From the NCBI RefSeq assembly GCF_046254955.1, contig NZ_JBJXRG010000001.1, positions 620,001 through 684,000 of the forward strand: a stretch of DNA of 64,000 nucleotides, given 5' to 3'. The stretch is from Qipengyuania_C sp046254955. GTDB lineage: Bacteria; Pseudomonadota; Alphaproteobacteria; Sphingomonadales; Sphingomonadaceae. Below the pieces are notes generated by a model, which was not told the origin of the DNA, did not search any database, and was given only the letters and a program-made list of their open reading frames with translations. Of the stretch, positions 56,565 to 64,000 are shown piece after piece. Each line of letters starts with the position of its first letter. The first letter of the stretch is position 1. The position numbers and the translations under genes were made by a program.

Positions 56565-58154
56565 ATGGACCAGTTCGACTATATCGTCATCGGCGGAGGT
56601 AGCGCGGGAAGCGCCGCAGCTGCGGGCTTGGCCAAAGATGGCACCAAGCGCGTTTGCCTGATCGAAGCAGGCGGCGAGAACAAGCACGTTTTCACCCGCA
56701 CGCCCGGCTTTCTGGGCTTTATGCCCAAGAGCAGCACCTGGCGCTTCGATACCGAGCGGATGGAAGCATTGAACGGACGGGTCGGCTACCAGCCACGCGG
56801 GCGCGGCCTCGGCGGATCGAGCGCGGTCAATGGCATGGTCTATATTCGCGGTCATTCATGGGACTACGACAACTGGGCCGCACTCGGCTGCACCGGCTGG
56901 GCCTGGGACGACGTATTGCCCGTCTTCAAGCGACAGGAAGGCAATGCTCGCGGCGGAGATGAATACCATGGCGCTGATGGTCCGTTGCGCGTGAGCGATG
57001 CGATCAGCCCCAGCCCTATCGGACACGCCTTTATCGACGCAGCCGCCAATTTGCAGATCCCGCGCAATGACGATTTCAACGGCGCACGCCAGGAAGGCGT
57101 CGGGGTCTACCAACTTACGCAAGGCAATGGCGAGCGCTGGTCCTCATCGCGCGCATTTATCGAACCGCTCGAGAATTCCTCCAATCTCGACATCCGAACG
57201 GGTGCGCTGGTCGAGCGGATCGAGATCGAAGACGGGCGCGCGACGGGTGTAACCATCAAGCGTGGGCGCAAGCGCGAGACGATCAAGGCGACGGGCGGCG
57301 TGGTGCTATCGGCGGGCGCATTTGGCTCCCCGCAAATTCTGATGCTGTCGGGTGTTGGACCGGGTGAAGAGCTGCGCAAGCACGGCATCGATGTGAAGCT
57401 CGACAAGAATGCGGTGGGCGCAGACCTGCAGGATCACTGCGATTTCCTCACCAGCTATGAGCTCAACGACCTCAGCCTGTTTGGTGGGTCGCTGCGCGGA
57501 ATCCTTGCTGTGGCGAAGTCGTACTTCGAATATCGTAAGCATCGCACCGGCTTGATGACTTCGAACATCGCGGAAACCGGAGGGTTCGTGAAGATCCGCC
57601 CCGACGCCCCCGCGCCTGATGTGCAATATCATTTTATGCGAGCCATCATCCAGGATCACGGGCGCGAGAAGCTGAAGGAGCACGGCTACTCGCTCCATGT
57701 GTGCGTCTTGCGCCCGGAAAGCCGGGGCTGGGTCAAACTGAACAGCGCTGATCCAAGCGATGCGCCTTCGATTAACCCGAATTTCCTTTCGGACGATCGC
57801 GATATGGAACTGCTCAAGGAAGGGGCGCGTTTGATGGCGCGGATCGCGGAAACACCGCCGCTCTCCGAGACCGGTGCACGCGATCGCCACCCGATCGATT
57901 ACAATGATGACGAAGCGCTGGAAAAGCGCATTCGCGAAGTGTCGGACACGATCTATCACCCTGTCGGCACGTGCCGGATGGGGCCCAACGACAATGACGT
58001 GGTCGATCCGACGCTGGCATTCAGGGGCGTCGAGAACCTCTGGGTTGCCGATGCATCAATCATGCCGCGCCTTGTCTCCGGCAACACCAACGCGCCGAGC
58101 ATCATGATCGGCGAGCGCTGTGCCGAATTCGTCAAGGCAGCGGCCACCGCCTGA
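56565..58154 (+). CDS. GMC-family FAD oxidoreductase (choline dehydrogenase-like)
   Basis: 529 aa flavoenzyme. The FAD motif is YIVIGGGSAGSAAAAGL at the N-terminus; RGLGGSSAVNGMVYIRG and VVLSAGAFGSPQILMLSG are GMC signatures 1 and 2; the catalytic His is in YHPVGTCRMGPND near the C-terminus with an Asn in SGNTNAPSIMI. The relation is to choline/alcohol dehydrogenases; the substrate may be an alcohol from degraded compounds, since no betaine genes are adjacent. The ATG at 56565 is preceded by AAAGTGAGGAT. Confidence 0.9.
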   Translation: MDQFDYIVIGGGSAGSAAAAGLAKDGTKRVCLIEAGGENKHVFTRTPGFLGFMPKSSTWRFDTERMEALNGRVGYQPRGRGLGGSSAVNGMVYIRGHSWDYDNWAALGCTGWAWDDVLPVFKRQEGNARGGDEYHGADGPLRVSDAISPSPIGHAFIDAAANLQIPRNDDFNGARQEGVGVYQLTQGNGERWSSSRAFIEPLENSSNLDIRTGALVERIEIEDGRATGVTIKRGRKRETIKATGGVVLSAGAFGSPQILMLSGVGPGEELRKHGIDVKLDKNAVGADLQDHCDFLTSYELNDLSLFGGSLRGILAVAKSYFEYRKHRTGLMTSNIAETGGFVKIRPDAPAPDVQYHFMRAIIQDHGREKLKEHGYSLHVCVLRPESRGWVKLNSADPSDAPSINPNFLSDDRDMELLKEGARLMARIAETPPLSETGARDRHPIDYNDDEALEKRIREVSDTIYHPVGTCRMGPNDNDVVDPTLAFRGVENLWVADASIMPRLVSGNTNAPSIMIGERCAEFVKAAATA

Positions 58155-58170
58155 TCCTGCGCTACCTACG

Positions 58171-58201
58171 AAAAAGGGGCCGGAGCTTAGCGCCCCGGCC
58201 C
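58171..58201 (-). terminator. Intrinsic terminator, amtB side
   Basis: GGGCCGG (58177-58183) pairs with CCGGCCC (58195-58201). On the minus strand it is followed by five T's (complement of 58171-58175), so it fits the glnK-amtB transcript. It may also stop the GMC gene from the other side, though without a T-run. Confidence 0.65.
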
Positions 58202-58235
58202 GGATAGTCGTATGTTCGCAGGAGGAACATGGGGA

Positions 58236-58274
58236 GGCGGGCAGGGATGGAGAGGAGAGAAATCCCCACCCGCC
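58236..58274. other. Hairpin in the amtB 3' region
   Basis: GGCGGG (58236-58241) with CCCGCC (58269-58274) and GGGAT (58244-58248) with ATCCC (58262-58266), an 11-bp stem with one internal loop and a 13-nt purine-rich loop. It lies between the amtB stop and its terminator and may protect the 3' end. Confidence 0.4.
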
Positions 58275-58284
58275 AATCTCGTGA

Positions 58285-59604
58285 TCAGTTGTAAGCGCGT
58301 TCTCCGTGTTCGGAGATATCGAGCCCGTCCACTTCGCTCTCTTCATCAACCCGCAGGCCGATCAGGAGCTTGACGATGAGACCAGCAATCAGCGTGCCGA
58401 CACCGGCCCAGCCAATCGTGACAAGGACACCGAAAGTCTGGGTCCAGAGCTGCTCGCCAACCGCGGTCGAGCCGTCGCCGGGGCCGCCGAGAAACGGCTG
58501 GTAGACCAGGCCGGTGCCGATGGCGCCAACGATGCCGCCCACGCCGTGAATGCCGAAAGCATCCAGCGAGTCGTCATAGCCAAACCTGGCTTTGATCTTG
58601 GCGACGAAGAAGTAGCAGACTGCCGAGGAAGCGATGCCGAGGAGGATCGCGCCGAATGGCCCGCTATTGCCCGCAGCCGGGGTGACTGCGACCAGGCCAG
58701 CGATGATCCCGGAAGCGAAGCCCAGAGCGGACCCCTTGTGGCCCATCATCCGCTCGATCACCATCCAGGTCAGCGCAGCAGCAGCCGTCGCGACAAAGGT
58801 GTTGAGCATGGCGAGGCCGGCAAAGGCATCGGCTTCAAGCGCCGAACCTGCGTTGAAGCCGAACCAGCCAACCCACAGCAGGCCTGCGCCGACGAGCGTT
58901 AGCGTCATCGAGTGCGGAGGCATCGGCTCAGCGGGATAACCGCGACGCTTGCCCAGCAGGTAAGCCAGTACAAGACCTGAAACACCCGCGTTGATGTGCA
59001 CCACAGTGCCACCAGCGAAGTCGAGCGCGCCATCTTCGAACAATAGTCCGCCGCCGGCCCAGACCATATGCGCGATCGGGAAATAGACGATTGTCAGCCA
59101 AATCGGCACGAATGCCATCACGGCGGTGAACTTCATGCGTTCAGCCGTCGCGCCCAGAATAAGCGCAGCAGTGATCGCCGCGAAGGTCATCTGGAAGCTG
59201 ATGAAGACGAACTCGGAGATCACTTCGTCGGAGAATGTCGCCGCGGTGCTCTCGTAGGTGCTCGCCATCAGGAAAGCATTGCCCCAGCTGAAGAAGGCGT
59301 TGCCTTCGGGGCCGAATGCGGTGGAGTAGCCCCACATCACCCAGACCAGCATCGCCAGCGCGGCGGTAGCGCCGACCTGCGTCATGGTCGAAAGCATGTT
59401 CTTCGAGCGGGTCAGGCCGCCATAGAACAACGCCAGGCCCGGCAGGATCATCAGCAGGACCAGAAGGGTGGATGTCATCATCCAGGCATTATTGCCCGGA
59501 TTGGGAACGGCAGCGGCAGCTTCAGCCGCTTCCTGTGCGAAGGCGGCGCTGCTGGCGAAAAGCGCAGCGCCCGTGGCCGCGAGGCCGGAAAGTGTGCGGA
59601 TCAT
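58285..59604 (-). CDS. amtB: Ammonium transporter
   Basis: 439 aa Amt/Rh channel. A cleavable signal sequence (MIRTLSGLAATGAALFASSA, cleavage near AFAQ) is followed by eleven membrane spans. The twin-His pore residues are in VVHINAGVSG and GIHGVGGIVG; LPGLALFYGGLTRSKNMLS near the N-terminus is the Amt signature. It is encoded directly after glnK in the same direction, which is the usual arrangement; GlnK blocks the channel when nitrogen is rich. The ATG at 59604 has GAGGGGCACC upstream; starts at 59619, 59637 or 59640 (overlapping glnK) are alternatives. Confidence 0.94.
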   Translation of the reverse strand: MIRTLSGLAATGAALFASSAAFAQEAAEAAAAVPNPGNNAWMMTSTLLVLLMILPGLALFYGGLTRSKNMLSTMTQVGATAALAMLVWVMWGYSTAFGPEGNAFFSWGNAFLMASTYESTAATFSDEVISEFVFISFQMTFAAITAALILGATAERMKFTAVMAFVPIWLTIVYFPIAHMVWAGGGLLFEDGALDFAGGTVVHINAGVSGLVLAYLLGKRRGYPAEPMPPHSMTLTLVGAGLLWVGWFGFNAGSALEADAFAGLAMLNTFVATAAAALTWMVIERMMGHKGSALGFASGIIAGLVAVTPAAGNSGPFGAILLGIASSAVCYFFVAKIKARFGYDDSLDAFGIHGVGGIVGAIGTGLVYQPFLGGPGDGSTAVGEQLWTQTFGVLVTIGWAGVGTLIAGLIVKLLIGLRVDEESEVDGLDISEHGERAYN

Positions 59605-59636
59605 TGGGGTGCCCCTCATGTCGATTAGAGCCCTCA

Positions 59637-59975
59637 TCACAGGGCGGTGTCGCCGGTTTCGCCGGTGCGAATGCGAGTTGCCGAAGCGAGGTCGAAGACG
59701 AAGATCTTGCCGTCGCCGATGCTTTCGGTGCTGGCGGTTTGCTGGATTGTCTCGATCACTTGCGGCGCAAGGTCGTCACCGGCTGCAATCTCGAGCTTCA
59801 CCTTGGGAAGCATGTTGGTCGAGTATTCGGCCCCGCGATAGATCTCGGTCTGGCCTTTCTGCCTGCCGAAACCCTTGACCTCCGAAACGGTCATCCCGGC
59901 GACACCGATGCCCGAGAGCGCTTCGCGCACCTCGTCGAGCTTGAATGGTTTGATTATGGCGATGATGAACTTCAT
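59637..59975 (-). CDS. glnK: Nitrogen regulatory protein PII
   Basis: 112 aa trimeric PII signal protein. The uridylylation site Tyr51 in the T-loop is seen in YRGAEYSTNMLPK. MKFIIAIIKPFKLDEVREAL is a typical N-terminus, and FDLASATRIRTGETGD the B/C-loop end. Linkage to amtB and a sigma-54 promoter identify it as GlnK rather than GlnB. It is the first gene of the pair. Confidence 0.95.
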   Translation of the reverse strand: MKFIIAIIKPFKLDEVREALSGIGVAGMTVSEVKGFGRQKGQTEIYRGAEYSTNMLPKVKLEIAAGDDLAPQVIETIQQTASTESIGDGKIFVFDLASATRIRTGETGDTAL

Positions 59976-60020
59976 CCGTGCCCCTTTCTATTGGCCGGCC
60001 CCGTCGCCGACTTCGCACAT

Positions 60021-60038
60021 GCAGCAAGGGGCATGCCA
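60021..60038 (-). promoter_or_regulatory. Sigma-54 promoter of glnK-amtB
   Basis: On the minus strand the sequence reads TGGCATGCCCCTTGCTGC, matching TGGCAYR-N4-TTGCW with the GG and GC exactly 10 bp apart. The predicted start would be near 60012, giving a leader of about 37 nt before glnK. This fits NtrC-dependent expression under nitrogen limitation. Confidence 0.8.
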
Positions 60039-60100
60039 GAATCAGAATGTCTCAGAATTACAGGTATTTACACACTGGGCAGTCGCAGGCGCAATTCCCT

Positions 60101-60123
60101 ATTTGCTTAGAAATTAGGCAAAT
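60101..60123. promoter_or_regulatory. NtrC-like enhancer site upstream of glnK
   Basis: ATTTGC-N11-GCAAAT, a perfect 6-bp inverted repeat whose GC-N11-GC spacing is that of NtrC boxes (TGCACC-N5-GGTGCA). Its centre lies about 75 bp upstream of the sigma-54 -24 element. A/T replaces the usual CC/GG, so it may be a weak or divergent site. Confidence 0.45.
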
Positions 60124-60132
60124 GGTGATATT

Positions 60133-60828
60133 TTAGGCACTGCGGAGCGTGGCCCAGACCGGCAAATGGTCGGAAGCCTGGGCAGACAGCACGGTATGAT
60201 GCACGTCTGCTTCGTGACATGACCAGTGATCGGATGTCACTATCCGATCGAACCGCGCCAGCGGTTGCCGACTCGGGAAACTGCGCCCCGGCGCAATCAT
60301 GGTCCAATGAGCGCCAAAAACCCGCATAGCGCCGCTCACTCGCCCCCATTGGTTGAAATCGCCCATCAATACGGTTGGTTTGTCGGAACTGCTTTCCCGC
60401 AACTTGCGCAGGATCGCCTTGATCTGGTCGCGGCGACGCAGGCCGGAGAGGTCAAGATGCATGCCGACGACGCGGAATTCCTGACCGTCATGTTCGAGGT
60501 CGGCGCGCACCGCACCGCGCGGTTCGAGAGTAGGTAAATCCAGCGGCTCTGAATCGATGATCTTCATGCCTCTTCTCACAAGCAAGGCATTGCCGTGCCA
60601 ACCGAGGCTGCGCGCCCTGCGCGATACCGGGACCGCGCGCCACGGGGAATCGTCCAGCGCCGCGCGAGGGATCACGCTTGCTCGCTGGCCGATACGGCGG
60701 TCGACTTCCTGCAAGGCGATGACGTCGGCATCGATCTCGCGCAAAACCGAGAGGATGCGTTCGGGATCGCGCTTGCGGTCAAGCCCGACCGCCTTGTGGA
60801 TGTTATAACTGGCGAAGGTCAGCTGCAC
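60133..60828 (-). CDS. Endonuclease/exonuclease/phosphatase family protein
   Basis: 231 aa EEP-fold hydrolase. LTFASYNIHKAVGLDRKRDP, VIALQEVDRRIGQR and TVLMGDFNQWGRVSG carry the conserved Asn, Glu and Asp/Asn metal-binding residues; the terminal SDHLPVWATL has the catalytic D-H pair. The fold covers nucleases, lipid phosphatases and others; this short chromosomal group is uncharacterised. It is the last gene of the prfC run. Confidence 0.85.
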   Translation of the reverse strand: MQLTFASYNIHKAVGLDRKRDPERILSVLREIDADVIALQEVDRRIGQRASVIPRAALDDSPWRAVPVSRRARSLGWHGNALLVRRGMKIIDSEPLDLPTLEPRGAVRADLEHDGQEFRVVGMHLDLSGLRRRDQIKAILRKLRESSSDKPTVLMGDFNQWGRVSGAMRVFGAHWTMIAPGRSFPSRQPLARFDRIVTSDHWSCHEADVHHTVLSAQASDHLPVWATLRSA

Positions 60829-60867
60829 GTTGGTGACTTAACGCATCGGCTCGCGATCAGTGCCTGC

Positions 60868-61422
60868 TTATCCTGCAATATAGCGATCGGTAGCGCGGGT
60901 CGGCAGCCCGTCGATGCTTTTCGTCCGTCCAGCGGTCTTAGCCTCCCACTCCTTGGGATCGGACTGCGCATGCGCTTTCTTGAGCGTCTCGCGCTCGCGC
61001 TCATATTCCATGAAGGGCACGCCCCAGCCGCATGAGGTCTGCACGCTTTCGACATCGATCACGAAGATCTGCCGTGTTCCCGGCAGCAAGGTGAAGTGCG
61101 CTGCCAGTGCTTCCCACTCGTCGTCCTGCGGCAGCACCGGCCTGCCCTTGCCGTAGATCCGCAGGATCAACGCGGGCCGATCAAAGTTGCAGAACATCAC
61201 CGTAATGCGCCCGTCCGCTGACAGATGCGCATGCGTCTCGTTGCCCGAGCCGCCCAGGTCGAGATAGGCGACCCGCGTAGGCGACAGCACGCGGAACGCA
61301 TCGTAACCCTTCGGGCTGAGGTTGATCCGGGCATCCTCGGCCGCTGTAGCGACGAAGAAGACCGGCTGCTTGGCGATCATTGCGACGTGCTTGTCTTCCA
61401 GGGCATCGAAGAAATCGGCCAT
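60868..61422 (-). CDS. Pyridoxamine 5'-phosphate oxidase family protein
   Basis: 184 aa split-barrel flavin-binding protein. AMIAKQPVFFVATAAEDARI, VAYLDLGGSGNETHAHLSAD and ITVMFCNFDRPALILRIYGK match the PNPOx-related group, larger than F420 deazaflavin enzymes. No PdxH active-site Arg/His pair is evident, so it is probably not the vitamin B6 oxidase itself. The start overlaps the hydrolase stop by one base (TGATG), so they are coupled. Confidence 0.83.
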   Translation of the reverse strand: MADFFDALEDKHVAMIAKQPVFFVATAAEDARINLSPKGYDAFRVLSPTRVAYLDLGGSGNETHAHLSADGRITVMFCNFDRPALILRIYGKGRPVLPQDDEWEALAAHFTLLPGTRQIFVIDVESVQTSCGWGVPFMEYERERETLKKAHAQSDPKEWEAKTAGRTKSIDGLPTRATDRYIAG

Positions 61423-62291
61423 CAGATAAAATCCTTCAGCGTTTGCATGAACCGCTCGAACTGGTCGTGATGGAGCCAGTGCCCGGCCTGTTCGAATTCG
61501 ATCACTTGGGCATTATTGAAATACCGGATGCGGCCATCTTTCTCGGGATTCGAGGCCCAGCTGTCCGCACCGTAAAGCAACAGGGTCGGCGCGATGATCG
61601 CACCCCAGATCTCGTAGAGGAATTCGTCAGCTATATCCTCCACGCCCCAGACATTGAGATGCGGATCGAATTTCCAGGTGTAGGTGCCGTCTTCATTGCG
61701 CGTGACGCCATGGATTGTGAGGTGCCGTGCCTGCTCTTCGGTGAGGTAGGAATTCTCCTCGATCATGCGCGCAAAGGCATCTTCGATACTCTTGTATTTG
61801 CGCGGAGAACGGCCCGAAGCGGCGCGCTTCTTGCCGATCCATTCGGCAAAGCGCTCGGGATAGGGCGTCTGGCGCATTTCCTCCTGACGCGAGGGACTGG
61901 GACCCAGCCCTTCGATCGCAACGATCTTCTTCACCATGTCCGGAAACACCCCGGCATAGCGTAGTGCGACATTGCCTCCCATCGAATGGCTGACGATCGT
62001 CACCGGCCCTGCGCCAAGCTGATGAACCAGCTGCGCAAGATCGTAGACCATGTCGTTGGAATGGTAATTCCCGTCAGACACCCAGTCCGAATCGCCGTGT
62101 CCGCGGTGATCCATGGCCACGACGTGCCAATCGTCGCGCAGCTGCTCTGCCGCCCAATCCCAGTTGCGGGCATGGTCGCGCCCGCCATGCACCATGACGA
62201 GCGGCGGCTTGTCGCTGTTGCCCCAATCGAAGTAGTTGAGCTTGAGGCGCTGCGAGACAAAGGTCTGCGATGTGGGTCCTGAACCGTTCAT
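61422..62291 (-). CDS. Alpha/beta hydrolase
   Basis: 289 aa alpha/beta-hydrolase fold enzyme. The nucleophile elbow is SHSMGGNVAL (Ser about residue 104), the oxyanion loop is VMVHGGRDHARNWDWA, and the catalytic His is in FEQAGHWLHHDQFE close to the C-terminus. It resembles epoxide hydrolase/haloperoxidase-type esterases; substrate unknown. It follows prfC by about 36 bp on the same strand. Confidence 0.87.
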   Translation of the reverse strand: MNGSGPTSQTFVSQRLKLNYFDWGNSDKPPLVMVHGGRDHARNWDWAAEQLRDDWHVVAMDHRGHGDSDWVSDGNYHSNDMVYDLAQLVHQLGAGPVTIVSHSMGGNVALRYAGVFPDMVKKIVAIEGLGPSPSRQEEMRQTPYPERFAEWIGKKRAASGRSPRKYKSIEDAFARMIEENSYLTEEQARHLTIHGVTRNEDGTYTWKFDPHLNVWGVEDIADEFLYEIWGAIIAPTLLLYGADSWASNPEKDGRIRYFNNAQVIEFEQAGHWLHHDQFERFMQTLKDFI

Positions 62292-62327
62292 GGCACTTCC
62301 ATGCCGCGCGGCGCGCGCTCTCGCAAG

Positions 62328-63872
62328 CTAGCGTTCCTTGGTGGCGGAGAATTTAAGCTCCGGATTCTTCTCTTCCTGGTAGCCGACATCCCACGGGCTT
62401 TTGGCGAGGAAGACGAGGTCGCCGTCGCGATCCTTGGCCAGGTGCGCACGGTTGAAGTTCTCGAATTCGTCGAGCGCCGCCTGTTCGCCCTTCAGCCAGC
62501 GGGCCGTGGCGAAGGGCGAATCTTCGAGCATGGCCTCGACCTTGTACTCGGCGGAAAGCCTCGAGATCAGCACATCGAGCTGGAGCTGGCCGACGACGCC
62601 AACAATCCATTGCCCGCCGATCTCTGGGTAGAAGACCTGGATCACGCCCTCTTCGCTGAGATCGTCCAGCGCCTTCCTGAGCTGCTTGGTTTTGGTCGGA
62701 TCCTTGAGCTGGACCCGGCGCAGGATTTCCGGCGCGAAGTTGGGCAGGCCGGTGAAGCGGACCTGGTTCTTCTCCGACAGTGTATCACCCACGCGCAATG
62801 TCCCGTGATTGGGGATGCCGATGATATCGCCCGCTTCCGCGGTGTCGGCAATCTCCCGGTCCTGCGCGAAGAAAAGGATCGGCGAGTGGATCGCAATCGG
62901 CTTGCCGAGGCCCGAAGGCGTCAGCTTCATGCCGCGTTTGAAGGTGCCCGAGACCTGCCGCATGAAAGCGATCCGGTCGCGGTGGTTGGGGTCCATATTG
63001 GCCTGCACCTTGAAGATAAAGCCGGTCACCTCGCCGTATTCGGGCGAGATCTGCGCATCGCCCGCTGGCTGAGGGCGCGGCGGCGGTGCCCAGCGCGCTA
63101 TCGCATCGATCAGTTCCTCGACACCGAAATTCTTGAGCGCAGAGCCAAAGAAGACCGGAGTGAGATCGCCGTTCCGATAGGCTTCGAGATCGAATTCGGG
63201 ATAGCCGATCCGGGTCAACTCGATCTCTTCGGCGCGTTCCTCGTCCAGTTCGTCCACAAGACCATCAAACGGTTCGCGCGTGCCGAGATATTCCTTGCTG
63301 TCGCCTTCGGGCTTCGCAACCGTATCGCTCGCAAAATCGAGTACGCCCTTGAACAATCCGCCCATGCCCAGCGGCGCGCTTTGCGGCGAGACATCGAGCG
63401 CCAGTGCATCGGCCACTTCATCGAGGATCTCGAACAGCGGACGCCCTTCGCGATCGACCTTGTTGACGAAGGTGATGATCGGCACGCTACGCAGGCGGCA
63501 CACTTCGAACAGCTTGCGCGTTTGCGGCTCGATCCCCTTGGCAGCGTCGATCACCATGATCGCCGAATCGACCGCGGTCAGAGTGCGATAGGTATCTTCG
63601 GAGAAATCCTCGTGCCCCGGGGTATCGAGCAAGTTGAAGGTGATGGTCTCGCCATCATATTCCTTCTCGAACGTCATGACGCTCGAGGTCACCGAAATAC
63701 CGCGCTGCTGCTCGATCTTCATCCAGTCCGAACGGGCCCGCCGCGCCTGCCCGCGCGCCTTGACCTCGCCCGCGAGGTGGATCGCGCCGCCTTGCAGCAG
63801 GAGCTTCTCGGTCAGCGTGGTTTTCCCCGCGTCAGGGTGCGAAATGATCGCGAAAGTACGGCGATTGGACAT
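62328..63872 (-). CDS. prfC: Peptide chain release factor 3
   Basis: 514 aa translational GTPase that removes RF1/RF2 from the ribosome after termination. G1 is ISHPDAGKTTLTEKLLL, G2/G3 include LLDTPGHEDFSEDTYR, and G4 is FVNKVDREGRP. The absence of the EF-G domain IV and the C-terminal AVLGxLQLDVL-type segment (GVVGQLQLDVL) identify RF3. It is 20 bp downstream of pheT. Confidence 0.94.
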   Translation of the reverse strand: MSNRRTFAIISHPDAGKTTLTEKLLLQGGAIHLAGEVKARGQARRARSDWMKIEQQRGISVTSSVMTFEKEYDGETITFNLLDTPGHEDFSEDTYRTLTAVDSAIMVIDAAKGIEPQTRKLFEVCRLRSVPIITFVNKVDREGRPLFEILDEVADALALDVSPQSAPLGMGGLFKGVLDFASDTVAKPEGDSKEYLGTREPFDGLVDELDEERAEEIELTRIGYPEFDLEAYRNGDLTPVFFGSALKNFGVEELIDAIARWAPPPRPQPAGDAQISPEYGEVTGFIFKVQANMDPNHRDRIAFMRQVSGTFKRGMKLTPSGLGKPIAIHSPILFFAQDREIADTAEAGDIIGIPNHGTLRVGDTLSEKNQVRFTGLPNFAPEILRRVQLKDPTKTKQLRKALDDLSEEGVIQVFYPEIGGQWIVGVVGQLQLDVLISRLSAEYKVEAMLEDSPFATARWLKGEQAALDEFENFNRAHLAKDRDGDLVFLAKSPWDVGYQEEKNPELKFSATKER

Positions 63873-63892
63873 GGTGTGTCGGTCTGCTCGGC

Positions 63893-64000
63893 CTAGCGGC
63901 GCAGCTCCGCTCCCTGCTTGGCTGCCGCTGCGACAATCTTGTCCGAAATCGCCTTGATCTCCTCGTCGGTGAAGCTCTTTTCGCCCGGCTGGAGGGTGAC
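63893..64000 (-). CDS. pheT: Phenylalanine-tRNA ligase beta subunit, C-terminal end (window edge)
   Basis: Only the last 35 codons are inside the window. The frame reads VTLQPGEKSFTDEEIKAISD and then KIVAAAAKQGAELRR before a TAG stop. This is the end of the FDX-ACB (anticodon-binding) domain of PheT, whose C-terminus regularly ends T-D-E-E-I ... LR. Identification is from this short region only. Confidence 0.75.
   Translation of the reverse strand, partial: VTLQPGEKSFTDEEIKAISDKIVAAAAKQGAELRR

Noticed and set aside
58229..58291. 20-codon frame after AGGAGGAAC in the amtB 3' region
   Set aside because: The spacing from GGAGG to ATG is only 3 nt, the sequence doubles as a hairpin, and the frame runs into the amtB end; probably chance.
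62301..63896. 531-aa open frame opposite prfC on the plus strand
   Set aside because: It mirrors prfC almost exactly, has the His/Arg/Asp-rich composition of antisense shadows in high-GC DNA, and resembles no protein family.

Overview
The window comes from a high-GC alphaproteobacterium, most likely a sphingomonad (Sphingomonadales, Erythrobacteraceae-like). The case rests on a serine palmitoyltransferase next to a dedicated acyl carrier protein (sphingolipid synthesis), a Rhodobacter-type gene transfer agent (GTA) cluster in a sphingomonad arrangement (DUF6127 after the portal, DUF2793 at the 3' end), a DUF3572 gene, a DksA with a reduced zinc finger and a DivK-like receiver. No rRNA, tRNA, CRISPR array, insertion sequence or integrase was recognised.

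Layout. 1-7.3 kb: 3' end of a glutathione S-transferase gene, a HerA-like DUF853 ATPase, then a tight run pabBC - aminotransferase - pseudouridine synthase - arfB, followed by rpmG and lolA. 7.5-13 kb: ACT protein and malic enzyme divergent from mutS. 13-24.5 kb: mostly small housekeeping and hypothetical genes (DUF202, hydroxybutyryl-CoA dehydrogenase, cobalamin adenosyltransferase, HIG1-like, gluQ, HNH nuclease, orphan peptide-binding lipoprotein, PilZ, dksA, Sel1), then a four-gene minus-strand run DUF3572 - HAD - RidA - GDPD, whose first gene seems to start with ATT. 24.5-31 kb: DivK-like receiver, ACP + Spt, a beta-propeller lipoprotein, rhodanese, a sterol-desaturase-type hydroxylase divergent from a Crp/Fnr regulator, and a YqaA/DedA-type membrane protein.

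31.0-45.6 kb is the centrepiece: a complete GTA structural cluster, from small terminase to tail tip and DUF2793. Integrase, replication, repressor and obvious lysis genes are absent, as expected for a domesticated DNA-packaging particle rather than a prophage. Local oddities: a strong intrinsic terminator in the leader before the first gene; a low-GC membrane-protein gene inserted on the opposite strand between terminase and portal; terminator-like hairpins on both sides of the capsid gene; a 54-codon gene where the head-closure protein should be; and a DUF2460 tail-tip protein carrying a large N-terminal extension that looks carbohydrate-directed, next to a shortened host-specificity protein.

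45.8-64 kb returns to chromosomal genes: OmpA with a structured 5' leader and 24 consecutive prolines, Cu/Zn SOD lipoprotein, MFS transporter, queC, hslO, argF-argD, a double cold-shock protein with a Gly-rich tail, a second sterol desaturase-like gene, a GMC oxidoreductase, glnK-amtB behind a clear sigma-54 promoter with a possible NtrC site, and a minus-strand run pheT(end) - prfC - alpha/beta hydrolase - PPOX - endonuclease/phosphatase.

Starts were moved inward from the longest open frame where family alignment or a ribosome-binding site favoured it; each case is noted. All family names are from reading the sequence, without database searches.
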